Source: Rhizobium halophilum (lineage in GTDB: Bacteria; Pseudomonadota; Alphaproteobacteria; Rhizobiales; Rhizobiaceae). Taken from it: a stretch of 64,000 nt of DNA. Made by a program: the position numbers and the translations under genes. Positions 9,834 through 19,900 of the stretch are shown here, in pieces. The stretch lies in contig NZ_JAKJHS010000006.1 in the NCBI RefSeq assembly GCF_021648825.1, positions 124,001 through 188,000 on the forward strand, written 5' to 3'. Under the pieces are notes generated by a model. The model saw only the letters and a list, made by a program, of their open reading frames with translations, had not been told where the DNA came from and ran no database searches. Positions within the stretch are counted from its first letter, which is position 1. Every line of letters starts with the position of its first letter.

Positions 9834-10229
9834 GTGGCAAAGGAAGCTGTCGAGTATCTGGAATTCAAGGTCCCGTTTCGCGATGTGGATCTGCACGGGG
9901 AGATGTTCCGAGCGGTATATGTTCACCGTGCCGAGGAGGCCCTTGCGACCTTCTGGACCCGCCGCCCCTCCTCGGGCACCGACCCACATTTCACCGTCGG
10001 CAAGGTCACCTGCACCTTTCATGCGGCTCTTCATGTGGGCGACGTGGTACGCATGGACGTGCATGTCAGCAAGATCGGCGGCAAGTCCGCTGGCTTTCTC
10101 GTCCGGATGATGCGGGGGACGGAAGAGGTGGCGGAGACGGAGATCGTCTGGACCGCCTGCGACCGGGAGAAGAGGGAGCCGGTCGCCCTGCCGGAAGATC
10201 TCCGCGATTGGCTCTACCAGTTCCTGTAG
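9834..10229 (+). CDS. Acyl-CoA thioesterase (4HBT hotdog fold)
   Basis: Small hotdog-fold thioesterase of the YbgC/4-hydroxybenzoyl-CoA type. The core is VPFRDVDLHGEMFRAVYVHRAEEAL, with the usual catalytic Asp early in the fold, followed by beta strands that contain VGKVTCTFHAALHVGDVVRMDVHV. The GTG at 9834 is preceded by GGAGG with good spacing and gives 131 residues, the normal family size. The frame is open back to 9702, but that extension reads as an unrelated Gly/Ala-rich sequence. It is divergent from the HDAC-like gene and its stop abuts the convergent bioY stop. The acyl substrate is not predictable. Confidence 0.85.
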   Translation: MAKEAVEYLEFKVPFRDVDLHGEMFRAVYVHRAEEALATFWTRRPSSGTDPHFTVGKVTCTFHAALHVGDVVRMDVHVSKIGGKSAGFLVRMMRGTEEVAETEIVWTACDREKREPVALPEDLRDWLYQFL

Positions 10230-10793
10230 TCACGCCCTCGCCGGCAGCAGTGGATAACCAGCCATCACAGCGCGTCCGGCGAGTGCGGCCACGACCGCCT
10301 TGACGAGGTCGCCGGGGATGAAGGCCATGGAACCTAGGAAGGCCTTGCTCATGCCAATGCCGGTTATGAAGGCGAGGTAGGTAATGCCGAAAGCGTAGAG
10401 AACCACAACACCGCCTGCCACAGCGGCAGCAAAGAAGCCGAGCGTCTGGATAAGAGAAGTTTGTGAGGGCTTGACGAAGCGTTGGGCGATGAGCCCAGTC
10501 GTAAAGGCGGCAAAAACCCAGCCGATCAGGTAGCCGGTGGTGGGTGCGGCAAAGACGGCCAGTCCGCCGCGTCCACCGGAAAGCACCGGCAGGCCGATGG
10601 CGGCGAGCAGGAGAACAAGCAGGACAGCGACAGTTCCACGCCGTGCGCCGAGAATGACGCCGGCCAGCATCACGCCCATCGACTGAGCGGTGATCGGCAC
10701 AGGGATGAAGCCGAGCATGATCGGCGGCAGCAGGCCGAGCGCAACGATGATGGCTGCAAACAGGGCGGCAAGAACGAGATCGCGTGTGGTCAT
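10230..10793 (-). CDS. bioY: Biotin transporter substrate-binding subunit BioY
   Basis: S component of the energy-coupling-factor biotin transporter; an integral membrane protein that binds biotin. The 187 residues contain about six membrane helices, and motifs such as PVPITAQSMGVMLAGVILG and GGRGGLAVFAAPTTGYLIGWVFAAF are typical of BioY. The start overlaps the bioN stop by 4 bases, so this is the third gene of a coupled bioM-bioN-bioY operon. Presence of all three genes suggests the tripartite high-affinity form. No biotin biosynthesis gene is in the window. Confidence 0.95.
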   Translation of the reverse strand: MTTRDLVLAALFAAIIVALGLLPPIMLGFIPVPITAQSMGVMLAGVILGARRGTVAVLLVLLLAAIGLPVLSGGRGGLAVFAAPTTGYLIGWVFAAFTTGLIAQRFVKPSQTSLIQTLGFFAAAVAGGVVVLYAFGITYLAFITGIGMSKAFLGSMAFIPGDLVKAVVAALAGRAVMAGYPLLPARA

Positions 10794-11422
10794 CGAGAAT
10801 CCTCCAGATTTCGCGCCTGTCTTTGCCCACGGATGCCGCGCGCGTCAATCGCCGCAGCGACTTCATCCGCAGACTTCAGCGTCTGGATGATCAGCGGCAC
10901 GATCATGGTCGTCGCCCGCACCTTCAGTCCCCGTGCCTGGTGTGCCTGCCGCAACTGCTGATACCGCGAAACGACTTCCGGAACGAAGCGGATGACGAGA
11001 CCGACCGAAAGACCGATGTCGGCAGCCCTCACCAGTCCCAGCCTCTCCAGCGGCCACGCCGCATGCGTTACTTCGTCGATGAAGGCTCCAATCGGCACCG
11101 TCGCAGTGACGGCGGCCGCTACCATCATCAGTGTCGTCAGTCGCAGCAGGACGGTCACTCCATCCTCGACAGAGTTGAGGATAAGGGTCGCCAGCGCCAC
11201 GATCATGATCGTCAGCAGGATCGGCCGCAGGCGGATCCAGCTTTGCCGCCAGCCTATCCCCAGAGAGCCGTAGAGCAAGGCTGCGGCACCTGCGGCCAGG
11301 CCGAGCAGAAGCGGGGAGCGGGTCAGGAAGAGGGCAAGGCTCGCGAGGAGCAGGAGAACGAGCTTCGGCCGAGGCGGCAGGCGATGGAAGAAGCTGTCGC
11401 CTTCTACATAGAGCGAGTTCAT
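10790..11422 (-). CDS. bioN: ECF transporter transmembrane (T) subunit BioN
   Basis: EcfT-type coupling protein that links the ATPase BioM to BioY. The 210 residues contain several membrane helices. The two conserved coupling-helix motifs are present as AHQARG (about 160-165) and AIDARG (about 191-196), the segments that contact the ATPase. It overlaps bioM and bioY by 4 bases on each side, indicating translational coupling in one operon. The first residues, NSLYVEGDSFFHRLPPRPKL, match the family start. Confidence 0.95.
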   Translation of the reverse strand: MNSLYVEGDSFFHRLPPRPKLVLLLLASLALFLTRSPLLLGLAAGAAALLYGSLGIGWRQSWIRLRPILLTIMIVALATLILNSVEDGVTVLLRLTTLMMVAAAVTATVPIGAFIDEVTHAAWPLERLGLVRAADIGLSVGLVIRFVPEVVSRYQQLRQAHQARGLKVRATTMIVPLIIQTLKSADEVAAAIDARGIRGQRQARNLEDSR

Positions 11423-12111
11423 GATGCCGCGATCTTCCGGTACTCGGCGATGACGTCGCCCGGCTTGCCGTCCGCGACTAGGCAGCTTTCGTGAAACAGC
11501 AGCGTCCGGTCGAAATCACCGATGAGGTCAAGATCGTGGCTGATCACCAGTACGTTCTCGTCCAGCCCGCGCAGCGTCGTCTCCACCAGCGCCCGGTTGC
11601 GCAGGTCCAACTGATTGGTCGGCTCATCCAGGATGACGACTTCCGGCTCCGTCACAAGAACGGAGGCAAGCGCCGCAAGCTGCAGCTCCCCGCCGGAAAG
11701 TTCGTGCGCCCGCCGCGCCGCAAGGTGTTCGATTCCGAATCGAGCCAAGATGGCGTCAACTGCGTCATCCACCGCTGCCGCGGAAAGGCGTCGGCTCTTC
11801 AGGCCGAGTGCGATGTCCTCGCGCAGGATCGGCAGAATGATCTGGTTCTGCGGGTTCTGGAAGATGAAGCCGACCTGCCTGCGCACGCCCTCGCCGTCGC
11901 TGCTTGTGTCGAAACCGTTGACGGTGACACGGCCGTTGGTCGGCGTCACAAGGCCGTTGATCATCCGGGCGAATGTGGTCTTGCCAGAGCCGTTCAGCCC
12001 AATGATGCCGATCCTCCGTTCCGAGAGCGTCAGCGTCAGCGGCTCCACCGCTACGCGGTCGCTAAAGGTTGCTCCAGCCTGTTCGAAACGAATAATCACG
12101 CGCTGCCCCAC
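11419..12111 (-). CDS. bioM: ECF transporter ATPase BioM
   Basis: ATP-binding subunit that powers biotin uptake through BioN/BioY. The ABC motifs are intact: Walker A GLNGSGKTT (38-46), Q-loop FQNPQNQ (84-90), signature ELSGGELQ (about 137-144), Walker B with VVILDEPTNQLDL (about 158-170) and the switch His in VISHDLD. The protein is 230 residues. It is the promoter-proximal gene of the operon, with 96 bases to the divergent glycosylase gene. I looked for the alphaproteobacterial BioR box there and saw only a weak CTATAG core. Confidence 0.95.
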   Translation of the reverse strand: MGQRVIIRFEQAGATFSDRVAVEPLTLTLSERRIGIIGLNGSGKTTFARMINGLVTPTNGRVTVNGFDTSSDGEGVRRQVGFIFQNPQNQIILPILREDIALGLKSRRLSAAAVDDAVDAILARFGIEHLAARRAHELSGGELQLAALASVLVTEPEVVILDEPTNQLDLRNRALVETTLRGLDENVLVISHDLDLIGDFDRTLLFHESCLVADGKPGDVIAEYRKIAAS

Positions 12112-12207
12112 TCTTTGCTGGCTGCTATAGACCGGCTGAGCGGGGAGGGAAACGGAAAACAGATCGTGAACATTGCGAACTGCGCAACCTCGTCTTAATC
12201 TTCGGTC

Positions 12208-13398
12208 ATGGCGATTCTCATCCCGAACGACGTTGCGCGTAAGATCTTTCTAGAACGGCAGGGCCTGTCCCAGCCGCCGACGCGCAGCCTGGACAATCAG
12301 GGGCTCCTTTCGTTGATCGACAAGCTCGGCTTCGTCCAGATCGACAGTATCGCAACCGTTGAGCGTGCGCATCACATGATCCTGTTCTCCCGCAACCAGA
12401 CTTATCGTCGGGAGCACCTGCGGCAACTGCTGGAGAAGGACGGCGAGCTGTTCGAGCACTGGACGCATGACGCCTCGGTCATCCCAGCGAAATTCTTCCG
12501 CTACTGGAAGCATCGCTTCGTACGTCGCGAGGCGGTGATCGGCGAACGCTGGCGAAAATGGCAGGGCGAGGATTTCGACAGAGCATTCGACGAAACCTAT
12601 CAGCGGATCGTCGAGAACGGACCGATCATGGCCCGTGAGATGAAGGCGGAGGAGCACAAGTCCGGCGGCTGGTGGAACTGGCACCCCAACAAGACGGCGC
12701 TTGAGTACTACTGGCATACCGGCAAGCTCGCCATCGCTGGCCGGGTCAATTTCCAGAAGGTCTACGATCTGACGGAGCGCGTTCTGCCAGCCCATCACCA
12801 TGAACCGGAAGTCAGCCACGAAGAGTTCATTGACTGGGCCTGCCGCAGCGCGCTGGAAAGGCTGGGTTTCGCGACATCCGGAGAAATCGCTGCCTTCTGG
12901 GCGCTTGTCACCCCGCAGGAGGCGAAGGAATGGGTGGATGCGCACCGTGATGAGCTGATCGATGTGGTGATCCAAAGCGCCAACGGCAGCCGTCCTCGTG
13001 CGGCGCACGCCTTCGCTGCGTTCCCCGAGCAGATGGCTGACGTCCCGGAGCCCCCGGCGCGCGTGCGGGTGCTGAGCCCCTTCGACCCGCTGCTGCGCGA
13101 TCGCAACCGGGCCGAGCGGCTGTTCAACTTCAACTATCGCATCGAAATATTCGTGCCGGAGCCGCAGCGCCAGTACGGCTACTATGTCTTTCCGCTGATC
13201 GAGGGCGACCGGATGATCGGTCGTATCGACATGAAAGCCGACCGCAAGACGGGAAGTCTAGACGTGCGGCGGCTGTGGCTGGAGGCTGGGGTGCGCGCCT
13301 CTGCCGGACGGTTGGAGAAGCTGGAGGCGGAGCTTGCGCGGGTGGCGAAATTCGCGGGCGTCGAGGGGATCACCTATGCCGACGGATGGCGCGGATAG
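12208..13398 (+). CDS. YcaQ/AlkX-type winged-helix DNA glycosylase
   Basis: Member of the HTH_42 family whose Escherichia coli homologue YcaQ unhooks interstrand DNA crosslinks and excises alkylated bases. The protein is 396 residues. The catalytic-motif region reads GFVQIDSI, with a Gln-Ile-Asp triad at 44-46 that matches the QxD form seen in the YcaQ/AlkX branch rather than the QxQ of AlkZ. Winged-helix repeats follow, and SPFDPLLRDRNRAERLFNFNYRIE is a strong family signature. It is divergent from bioM and 62 bases upstream of the toxin-antitoxin pair. The function in this organism is inferred from the family. Confidence 0.85.
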   Translation: MAILIPNDVARKIFLERQGLSQPPTRSLDNQGLLSLIDKLGFVQIDSIATVERAHHMILFSRNQTYRREHLRQLLEKDGELFEHWTHDASVIPAKFFRYWKHRFVRREAVIGERWRKWQGEDFDRAFDETYQRIVENGPIMAREMKAEEHKSGGWWNWHPNKTALEYYWHTGKLAIAGRVNFQKVYDLTERVLPAHHHEPEVSHEEFIDWACRSALERLGFATSGEIAAFWALVTPQEAKEWVDAHRDELIDVVIQSANGSRPRAAHAFAAFPEQMADVPEPPARVRVLSPFDPLLRDRNRAERLFNFNYRIEIFVPEPQRQYGYYVFPLIEGDRMIGRIDMKADRKTGSLDVRRLWLEAGVRASAGRLEKLEAELARVAKFAGVEGITYADGWRG

Positions 13399-13417
13399 GC
13401 AGACTGGCGAAGAGCCC

Positions 13418-13436
13418 TCAAATGAACTATATTTGA
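13418..13436. promoter_or_regulatory. Palindromic operator candidate of the Xre/RES pair
   Basis: TCAAAT-GAACTAT-ATTTGA, a perfect dyad with 6-base arms and a 7-base spacer, lies 24 bases upstream of the antitoxin start. It is A+T-rich in a G+C-rich surrounding. Antitoxins of this type commonly repress their own operon through such a site; binding here is inferred. Confidence 0.5.
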
Positions 13437-13460
13437 TCCGTCAGTTGATGGAGGCGGACT

Positions 13461-13898
13461 ATGGTGCAGGCATTGGAGCAGAAGGATATCTCGAGCCCCG
13501 TGACGCTGCAGGGATTCGCAGCGGAGGCGGATCGGGCCCGTCTTGCCGGCACCGCACTCAAGGCCTACCGCCGTCTTGTCGAGCAATGGGGTCTGACCGG
13601 GCTCCAGGCCGCGGCACTTCTCGGTGTTTCGGTCAGCACCTGGGAGCGGTTGAAGCCGGAGGGTGAGGGGCGCCGCACGCTGAGCCAGGATCAGATGACG
13701 CGGGTTTCGATCCTGGTCGGCATCTACAAGGGACTGCATCTCCTGTTTGCCGACGCCATGGCTGATCAGTGGCCAATGCTGCCAAATACCGGACCGCTGT
13801 TCGCAGGCCGCACACCGGTCACGTCGATGATCGAGGGAGGTATTCCTCTGATGCTGGATACCCGCCGCTATGTCGATGCGGTGCGTGGAGGCCTTTAG
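13461..13898 (+). CDS. Xre/MbcA/ParS-type antitoxin
   Basis: Antitoxin of the type II RES-Xre (MbcA/ParS) family: an N-terminal helix-turn-helix (about residues 40-70, LTGLQAAALLGVSVSTWERL) and a C-terminal toxin-binding domain of the DUF2384 type that ends PLMLDTRRYVDAVRGGL. It would neutralise the RES toxin and autorepress the operon. Length is 145 residues. The start has GGAGG a few bases upstream. The stop TAG touches the GTG start of the toxin gene directly, so the two are co-translated. The family typically encodes the antitoxin first, as seen here. Confidence 0.88.
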   Translation: MVQALEQKDISSPVTLQGFAAEADRARLAGTALKAYRRLVEQWGLTGLQAAALLGVSVSTWERLKPEGEGRRTLSQDQMTRVSILVGIYKGLHLLFADAMADQWPMLPNTGPLFAGRTPVTSMIEGGIPLMLDTRRYVDAVRGGL

Positions 13899-14597
13899 GT
13901 GCTGGTTGATGGCGTTCCGGTGGTCACCACCGCCTACCCGAAGACGGTACGGCTGGTGACGACGGCGCGGCTTCGCGCGGCGGTGCTTGCGCCGCTCGCC
14001 GATGACGAGGCGGAACTGGAGCAATTGGCCGAGATCGAGAGCGCCACCAGTAGCCGCAGGGTGGCGGAGGTGACTGGGATCGCCAGCTTGGCTGCCAACG
14101 AGCTGGTCTACGACGTGCCGCATGCGCATTTCATCAACGCGAGTTTCGCCTATCCAAAGCCACGGGAGCCGAACCGCTTCAACGGCGAGCATCGTGGCGC
14201 CTGGTATGCGGCACTCGCCGTTGAAACCTGCCTTGCGGAAATCATCTTTCACATGACCGAGTTTCTGGCCCGGACCGGCAGCTTCCACGCCGTGGTGGAA
14301 TATGCGGAAATGTTCTGCAGCCTGTCGGGCGAGTTTGTCGATCTGCGCGAGAGGCCGGCGCATCAGAGCCTGCAGGCGGACAAGGAAATCGGCTATCCGG
14401 CCGGCAATGCGCTGGCGGAGCAGGTGAGGGCCATCGGCCTGAACGGCATCATCTATCCCTCCGTCCGACATAAGGGAGGCACCTGCTTCGCCGTGCTGCG
14501 CCCTGCTGCCGTTCAGTCAGTGCGGCAGGGGGATGTCTATCGGCTGGCATGGGCCAGTGCTCGTGAGCCGCGGATCGAAGGCCCGATCACCGGCTGA
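13899..14597 (+). CDS. RES domain toxin
   Basis: RES-family toxin; characterised members degrade cellular NAD+ (MbcT, Res). The domain core lies at about 88-120: NRFNGEHRGAWYAALAVETCLAEI, with the conserved Arg93, Tyr103 and Glu109/114 region, followed by a C-terminal segment ending in NGIIYPSVRHKGG, which resembles the conserved Ser-containing part of the domain. The 232 residues are full length with no break. The GTG start abuts the antitoxin stop. Enzymatic activity is inferred from the family; the protein appears intact. Confidence 0.88.
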   Translation: MLVDGVPVVTTAYPKTVRLVTTARLRAAVLAPLADDEAELEQLAEIESATSSRRVAEVTGIASLAANELVYDVPHAHFINASFAYPKPREPNRFNGEHRGAWYAALAVETCLAEIIFHMTEFLARTGSFHAVVEYAEMFCSLSGEFVDLRERPAHQSLQADKEIGYPAGNALAEQVRAIGLNGIIYPSVRHKGGTCFAVLRPAAVQSVRQGDVYRLAWASAREPRIEGPITG

Positions 14598-14620
14598 TTG
14601 CTGCAGCCCGGGTCACGATC

Positions 14621-15721
14621 TCAGCAGATCACCGTTTCCGCGATCCGAATGCCGAAACCTTCCAGTCCGACATAATGGCGCTCGCTACGGGTGAGGAGCT
14701 TGATGGAGCTCACGCCGAGGTCTTTGAGAATCTGCGCGCCGAGACCGATCTCTAGCCATTCGCTTTCCCGCGCCTGAGCCTGCTCGTGGGCTTCCTGATC
14801 GTGGCGATGGCGACGCCCATGATCTTTTTGCCCGACGCCGACCGAGCCTTCGCGGAGGTAGATTATCACGCCGCGGCCGTCCTCGGCGATCGTCTGCATG
14901 TAGCGGTCGACCGGGCGGCGGGTGCCGAAGACGTCGTCGGCCACGCTTTCAAGGTGCAACCGAACCGGAATGTCTATGCCGTCTCGGATATCGCCGAAAA
15001 CGATAGCGACGTGCTGCATCGGATCCCAGGGCAGCGAATAGGCATGACCCTTCGCCTTGCCGTAAGGCGTCTCCACCTCGAACTGCGACTGCAACTCGAT
15101 CAGCGTTTCCTTGCGCTGGCGGTAGGCGATCAGATCCGCCACCGACACCTGCTTCAGGCCGTGCGTGACAGCGAAATCCGCCACCTGCGGGCCGCGCATC
15201 ACGCTGCCATTGTCGTTGACCAGCTCGCAGATGACGCCGACCGGAGGCAGGCCTGCGAGCTTGCAGAGATCTACGGCAGCTTCCGTATGGCCGGAGCGCA
15301 TCAGTACGCCGCCTTCGCGGGCGATCAGCGGAAAAATATGGCCCGGGCGAACAAAATCAGCCGGCCCGGCATTGGGATTGGCGAGGTTGCGGACGGTCAG
15401 TGTCCGATCGTCCGCTGAAATGCCGGTCGTCGTGCCGTGCTTGAAGTCGACGGTGACGGTGAAGGCTGTCGTATGGGCGGAATCGTTCTCCGCCACCATG
15501 GCGTTGAGGTTCAATCGTTTGGCTTCTTCCCGCGGCATGGGAGCGCAGACGATTCCCGAGGTATGGCGGACGATGAAGGCCATCTTTTCTGCCGTGCAAT
15601 GGACGGCGGCAACGATGAGGTCGCCTTCGTTCTCGCGATCGTCATCGTCGGTGACGACCACGATCTCGCCGGCTTCGAAGGCACGAATGGCGTCAACGAC
15701 GCGCTTCTGGTCATAGGCCAT
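14621..15721 (-). CDS. ribB: 3,4-dihydroxy-2-butanone 4-phosphate synthase with degenerate GTP cyclohydrolase II domain
   Basis: Makes the four-carbon precursor of riboflavin from ribulose 5-phosphate. The N-terminal RibB domain (about 1-205) has the intact DDDDRENEGDLI metal/substrate loop at 24-35, RHTSGIVCAP and RSGHTEAAVDL. The C-terminal part (about 206-366) aligns with GTP cyclohydrolase II, but where that enzyme has HSECLTGD...CDCG this one has HLESVADDVFGTRRPVDR, so all three zinc cysteines are missing, and the catalytic RQEGRG loop reads REGSVG. It is therefore a RibB with an inactive RibA-like partner domain, the form called RibBX. The ATG at 15721 has GGAAAC upstream and follows aroC by 10 bases. 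The ring-opening step must come from a separate RibA. Confidence 0.92.
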   Translation of the reverse strand: MAYDQKRVVDAIRAFEAGEIVVVTDDDDRENEGDLIVAAVHCTAEKMAFIVRHTSGIVCAPMPREEAKRLNLNAMVAENDSAHTTAFTVTVDFKHGTTTGISADDRTLTVRNLANPNAGPADFVRPGHIFPLIAREGGVLMRSGHTEAAVDLCKLAGLPPVGVICELVNDNGSVMRGPQVADFAVTHGLKQVSVADLIAYRQRKETLIELQSQFEVETPYGKAKGHAYSLPWDPMQHVAIVFGDIRDGIDIPVRLHLESVADDVFGTRRPVDRYMQTIAEDGRGVIIYLREGSVGVGQKDHGRRHRHDQEAHEQAQARESEWLEIGLGAQILKDLGVSSIKLLTRSERHYVGLEGFGIRIAETVIC

Positions 15722-15731
15722 GGGAGTTTCC

Positions 15732-16829
15732 TTATCGCAGCCGACCGGTCTGGCCCCGGTCCCGGAGGTAGTGATCGACGATGGCGCAGGCGACCATGGC
15801 TTCGCCAATTGGTACGGCGCGAATCCCGACGCAAGGGTCGTGGCGACCCTTGGTGCGAACCCCGACATTGTTGCCGTCCGCATCGATCGACTGACGCTCC
15901 GTCAGGATCGAGGAGGTGGGCTTGATGGCGAAGCGTGCAACGACCGGCTGGCCGGTGGAGATGCCGCCGAGAATGCCGCCTGCATGGTTGGAAAGAAACA
16001 GCGGCTTACCGTCGTTGCCCATGCGCATCTCGTCGGCATTCTCTTCGCCCGAAAGCTCTGCTGAGGCAAAGCCTTCTCCGATCTCGACGGCCTTGACGGC
16101 ATTGATCGACATCAGCAGGGACGCGATGTCCTGGTCCAGCTTGCCGTAGATCGGGGCGCCGAGGCCCGCCGGAACGTTCTCGGCGACGACTTCGACAACG
16201 GCACCGATTGAAGATCCGGCCTTGCGGATGGAATCCAGGTAGTCCTCCCAGATAGGAACCATCTGGGGGTCAGGGCAGAAGAACGGGTTCTCGTTCACCT
16301 GGTCCCAGTCCCAGTTGTCACGGTTGATCCTGTGCTTGCCGATCTGCACGAGCGCCCCCCGGACCACCAGATCGGGAAGCACCTTGCGCGCGACCGCGCC
16401 TGCCGCGACCCGCGCTGCCGTTTCACGCGCAGAGGATCGGCCGCCGCCGCGATAGTCGCGGAGCCCATATTTCACGTCATAGCTGAAGTCGGCATGGCCG
16501 GGCCGGTAGCGGCGGGCGATCTCGCCATAGTCCTTGGAGCGCTGGTCGGTGTTCTCGATCAGCATCGAGATCGGCGTGCCGGTGGTGATCATCGTCTCGC
16601 CGTCGTCCTCGAACATCACGCCGGAAAGGACCTTGACGATGTCGTCTTCACGCCGCTGCGTCACGAAGCGGGATTGGCCGGGCTTGCGCTTGTCCATCCA
16701 GCTCTGGATTTCGGCAAGCGTCAGCCGGATGCCGGGAGGGCAGCCGTCGACGACACAGCCGAGAGCGGGACCGTGGCTTTCGCCCCAGGTGGTTACGCGG
16801 AAGAGATGCCCAAAGGTGTTGTGAGACAT
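15732..16829 (-). CDS. aroC: Chorismate synthase
   Basis: Converts EPSP to chorismate with reduced FMN, the last step of the shikimate pathway. At 365 residues it is typical in length. Signatures visible are the N-terminal [28 protein letters not shown], then [37 protein letters not shown], and the C-terminal [19 protein letters not shown]. It is the first gene of an aroC-ribB pair (10 bases between). The 93-base gap upstream separates it from the GGDEF-EAL gene on the same strand. Confidence 0.97.
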   Translation of the reverse strand: MSHNTFGHLFRVTTWGESHGPALGCVVDGCPPGIRLTLAEIQSWMDKRKPGQSRFVTQRREDDIVKVLSGVMFEDDGETMITTGTPISMLIENTDQRSKDYGEIARRYRPGHADFSYDVKYGLRDYRGGGRSSARETAARVAAGAVARKVLPDLVVRGALVQIGKHRINRDNWDWDQVNENPFFCPDPQMVPIWEDYLDSIRKAGSSIGAVVEVVAENVPAGLGAPIYGKLDQDIASLLMSINAVKAVEIGEGFASAELSGEENADEMRMGNDGKPLFLSNHAGGILGGISTGQPVVARFAIKPTSSILTERQSIDADGNNVGVRTKGRHDPCVGIRAVPIGEAMVACAIVDHYLRDRGQTGRLR

Positions 16830-16922
16830 GGCAGACCGATCTAGGAGGGGCGCCGGACCCCGACGCGGCTGTCTTATGGAAAACGGCGCGGAGCGACAAG
16901 CCCTGTTCGGCTGTCGCGAGCG

Positions 16923-19900
16923 TCACGCAGCTGCCTGTACCCAGCGTGTGAGTGCCATTTCGGTGAAGTCCTCGAAGGCCAGCGGACGGGCGAAAGCGTA
17001 GCCTTGCAACAGATCGCACCCGAGGTCCCTGAGAAGCGCAGCGTGCTGCATGCTTTCCACGCCCTCCGCCACCGTCTCCACCCCAAGGGATCGTGCGATA
17101 TCGATGATGGAGCGCACCAGAGCCCGCTCCTGCGGCGACTGGAGGATCGGCATCACCAGCTGGCGGTCGATCTTGAGCCGCTTAGGCTTTAGCTTCAGCA
17201 GGCTGACGATGGATGTATGACCGGTTCCGAAGTCGTCGATCTCGATATCGATGCCGAGCCCCTTGATCTGCTCGAGATTGCTCGCTGCAGTGTCCTCGTG
17301 CTCGTCGAGGAAGATCGATTCCACCAGTTCGAACGAGATCTCTCCGGGCCGGATGGAAAGCCCTTGCAGGGTCTCGATCAACGTCTCGTCGTGCAGCCGG
17401 CGCGAGGAGACGTTAACCGAGACCTTGGGAATATGCACCCCTCGTTGCGCCCAAAGCATCTTATCCTTCAGGACGGTTTGAAGAACGATGTGGTCGAGGG
17501 TGGCTGCAACGTTTAGATCCTCGGCGATCTTGAGGAATCGGTCGGGCGCCAGGATTCCGTGGTAAGGATGGCGCCAGCGCACAAGCGCTTCGACCCCGGT
17601 CAGCTCGTTTGTCTGCGCGTCAAACTGGGGCTGATACCAGGTGATGAACTCTCCGTTGTCGATGCCGGTCAGGATTTCGTCCGCGGTGCGCTTCTGGCTG
17701 ATGATCTCAGCCTGCAGGTTCTGGGTGAAGAACTCGTAGCGATTGCGGCCCATGGCCTTCGCACGGTAAAGGGCGATGTCGGCGTTTACGAGAATGCGTC
17801 TGGCGTCGATATGGTGACCGTTGGCTGTGGCGATCCCAATCGAAACGCCGCACCGACATTCAAAACCCTCGAAGTCGATCGGTTGCCGCAATTCGGCAAT
17901 GATGCGGCTCGCGAGCTGAGCCATTTGTTCGTCGCTACTGCTACCTCTTGCGAGAATGACAAATTCGTCCCCGCCAATGCGGGCGACGATGTCGCTGCGA
18001 CGGATATTGCGCAATAGCACTTCCGCCGCATGGGTGAGCATCGCATCGCCGGCAGCGTGACCGAGCGTGTCGTTGATTTGCTTAAACCGGTCCAGATCGA
18101 GATGAAGAATGGTGAACTTCTGGCGTTCCTGCCGGCTCTCGCGCGAGATCTCATCCAGTTCCATGTCCAGCTTGCGCCGGTTGGCGAGCGCCGTCAGAGG
18201 ATCGTGCAGCGCATTGTGCTCGATCCGGCTTTTCGCCACCTCGAGTTCGGCATTCTTCGCATCGGACTCCGCCTTCGCAGCCTTCAGCTTGGCAGTCAGC
18301 AGTGCGTCGTCCGTGACGTCGAAAGCAATCCCGATGATCTTCCTGTTGCCGTTGCGGTCCATCTGCAACTGACCGACGGAGCGAATGTAGCGTGTTGTGC
18401 CATCAGCCTTCGGCACTCGAACCACCAGCGCATCCTGAATATCGCGGCTCATGAAGCGGTTGGAAACCTCTTCGGCCCGAGCCTGGTCTTCCGGATGGAT
18501 GCGCGCGAACCACTGAGCCTTTGAGACGATGCCGTCCGTGTAGGGAATCCCGTAGAGCTGGCACATGCGCTCATCCCAACGTTCGACACCCGTGAAAGGA
18601 TCGTACTCCCAGATCCCGCAACTGTAGGATGCCAATGCCAGATCGAGCTTGTTGGACAGCTCCTCCAGCTCCTGCTCGCGTCGAGAAAGCTCGTCCAGCG
18701 CCAGTTCGAGTTCGGCGTTCTTGATGTCACTGACCTGCTTTGCCTGGCGTAGCGTCCGGGTCATCAGTTCATCAGCCGTTACGTCCCATACGATACCGGC
18801 CGTGCGGGTGCTTCCGTCTGCATTGCAGTAGCTCGCACCCGCAGAACGGACGTGCTTGATGGTGCCGTCGCTCAAGAGCACCCGATAGGTCTCGCTTGAG
18901 GTCTGCTTGAGGCAGGTGCAGGCGAAGAAATGTGCCTCGGCTGCGGCTCGATCCTCTGGGAGGATCGCGTTGAGCCATTCATCCAGGCGATTGCTGAGGC
19001 CGTTGGGCGAGCGTCCATGCACTGCGGCCGCACGTTCGTCCCAGAACAGATGCTGACCGTCTCTGGTGACTTCCCAAATGCCGATGTTGGACGCTTCCAT
19101 GGCTAGACTGAAGCGTTGCGACAGTTCCAGCAGGTTAGCTTCACGAGTTCGGAGAGCCGCAATGTTACGGTTTCGCTCACCAATCAACAGACTGGCCATG
19201 ACGATCGGGATGATGAGCGCCAGACCACCTAATGCAAGTGAAAAACGATAGGCCATCTGATCCGGTGCCGAAACGTTCCAGCCGCTTTTCGGCACGGCGA
19301 GAAGCTGCCAAGTGGCGCTTGGCACTGGTAGGTTCCAGGTCACCGGTGCTCTGTTTTCGATGAGCGGTTCACCGAAAAAGAACTGGCCATCAGTCTGGCT
19401 GAGGTCGCGAACAGCGATGTCCAGCCAGTCAAGACTGGGCATCTGCGCCTCCAGTGCTGCGGAGGGAGCCACGCCTACTTCTCGCATCAGCACATGTTTG
19501 TCGATGAAGACCAGAACCGCACCTGAAGGATCCGTAGCGTCAAGATCGCCGTCGCTCGGCTGGATCAGCGCGAGAAAATCCTTGCCGGGGATCGGGGTCA
19601 GCATCTGTTGGCGTTTGCCAAGGGGGGGCTCTAAAAGGTCACGCAACTGTGTCCGCGGATTGTCAGCTTCCCTCTGCGCCGCGGCGGCGGATGACGCACG
19701 GCTGTAGACCCGCTCGAGCTTGAATGCAGGGGCAAGGCCGAAGCCGAGGATATGTGGGTTCTCTGCCAGTTCGTCTTCTATAAACCGGTGAAGTCGTGCC
19801 TGTGCACTCGCAGTGTGGGCGTCGGAAATAGGGCTTAGCCGTTGCGCTACGGCGGCGTCCATCTGTATTCGCGCCGTCAGCCGCCGCGCGATGGCGGTCA

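Noticed and set aside
12112-12207. Possible BioR box between bioM and the YcaQ-type gene
   Set aside because: Only a CTATAG core is present; the flanks do not match the BioR consensus TTATMKATAA.
13374-14471. 365-codon minus-strand frame across the toxin-antitoxin pair
   Set aside because: Antisense of the RES and Xre genes, which have clear domains and coupled starts.
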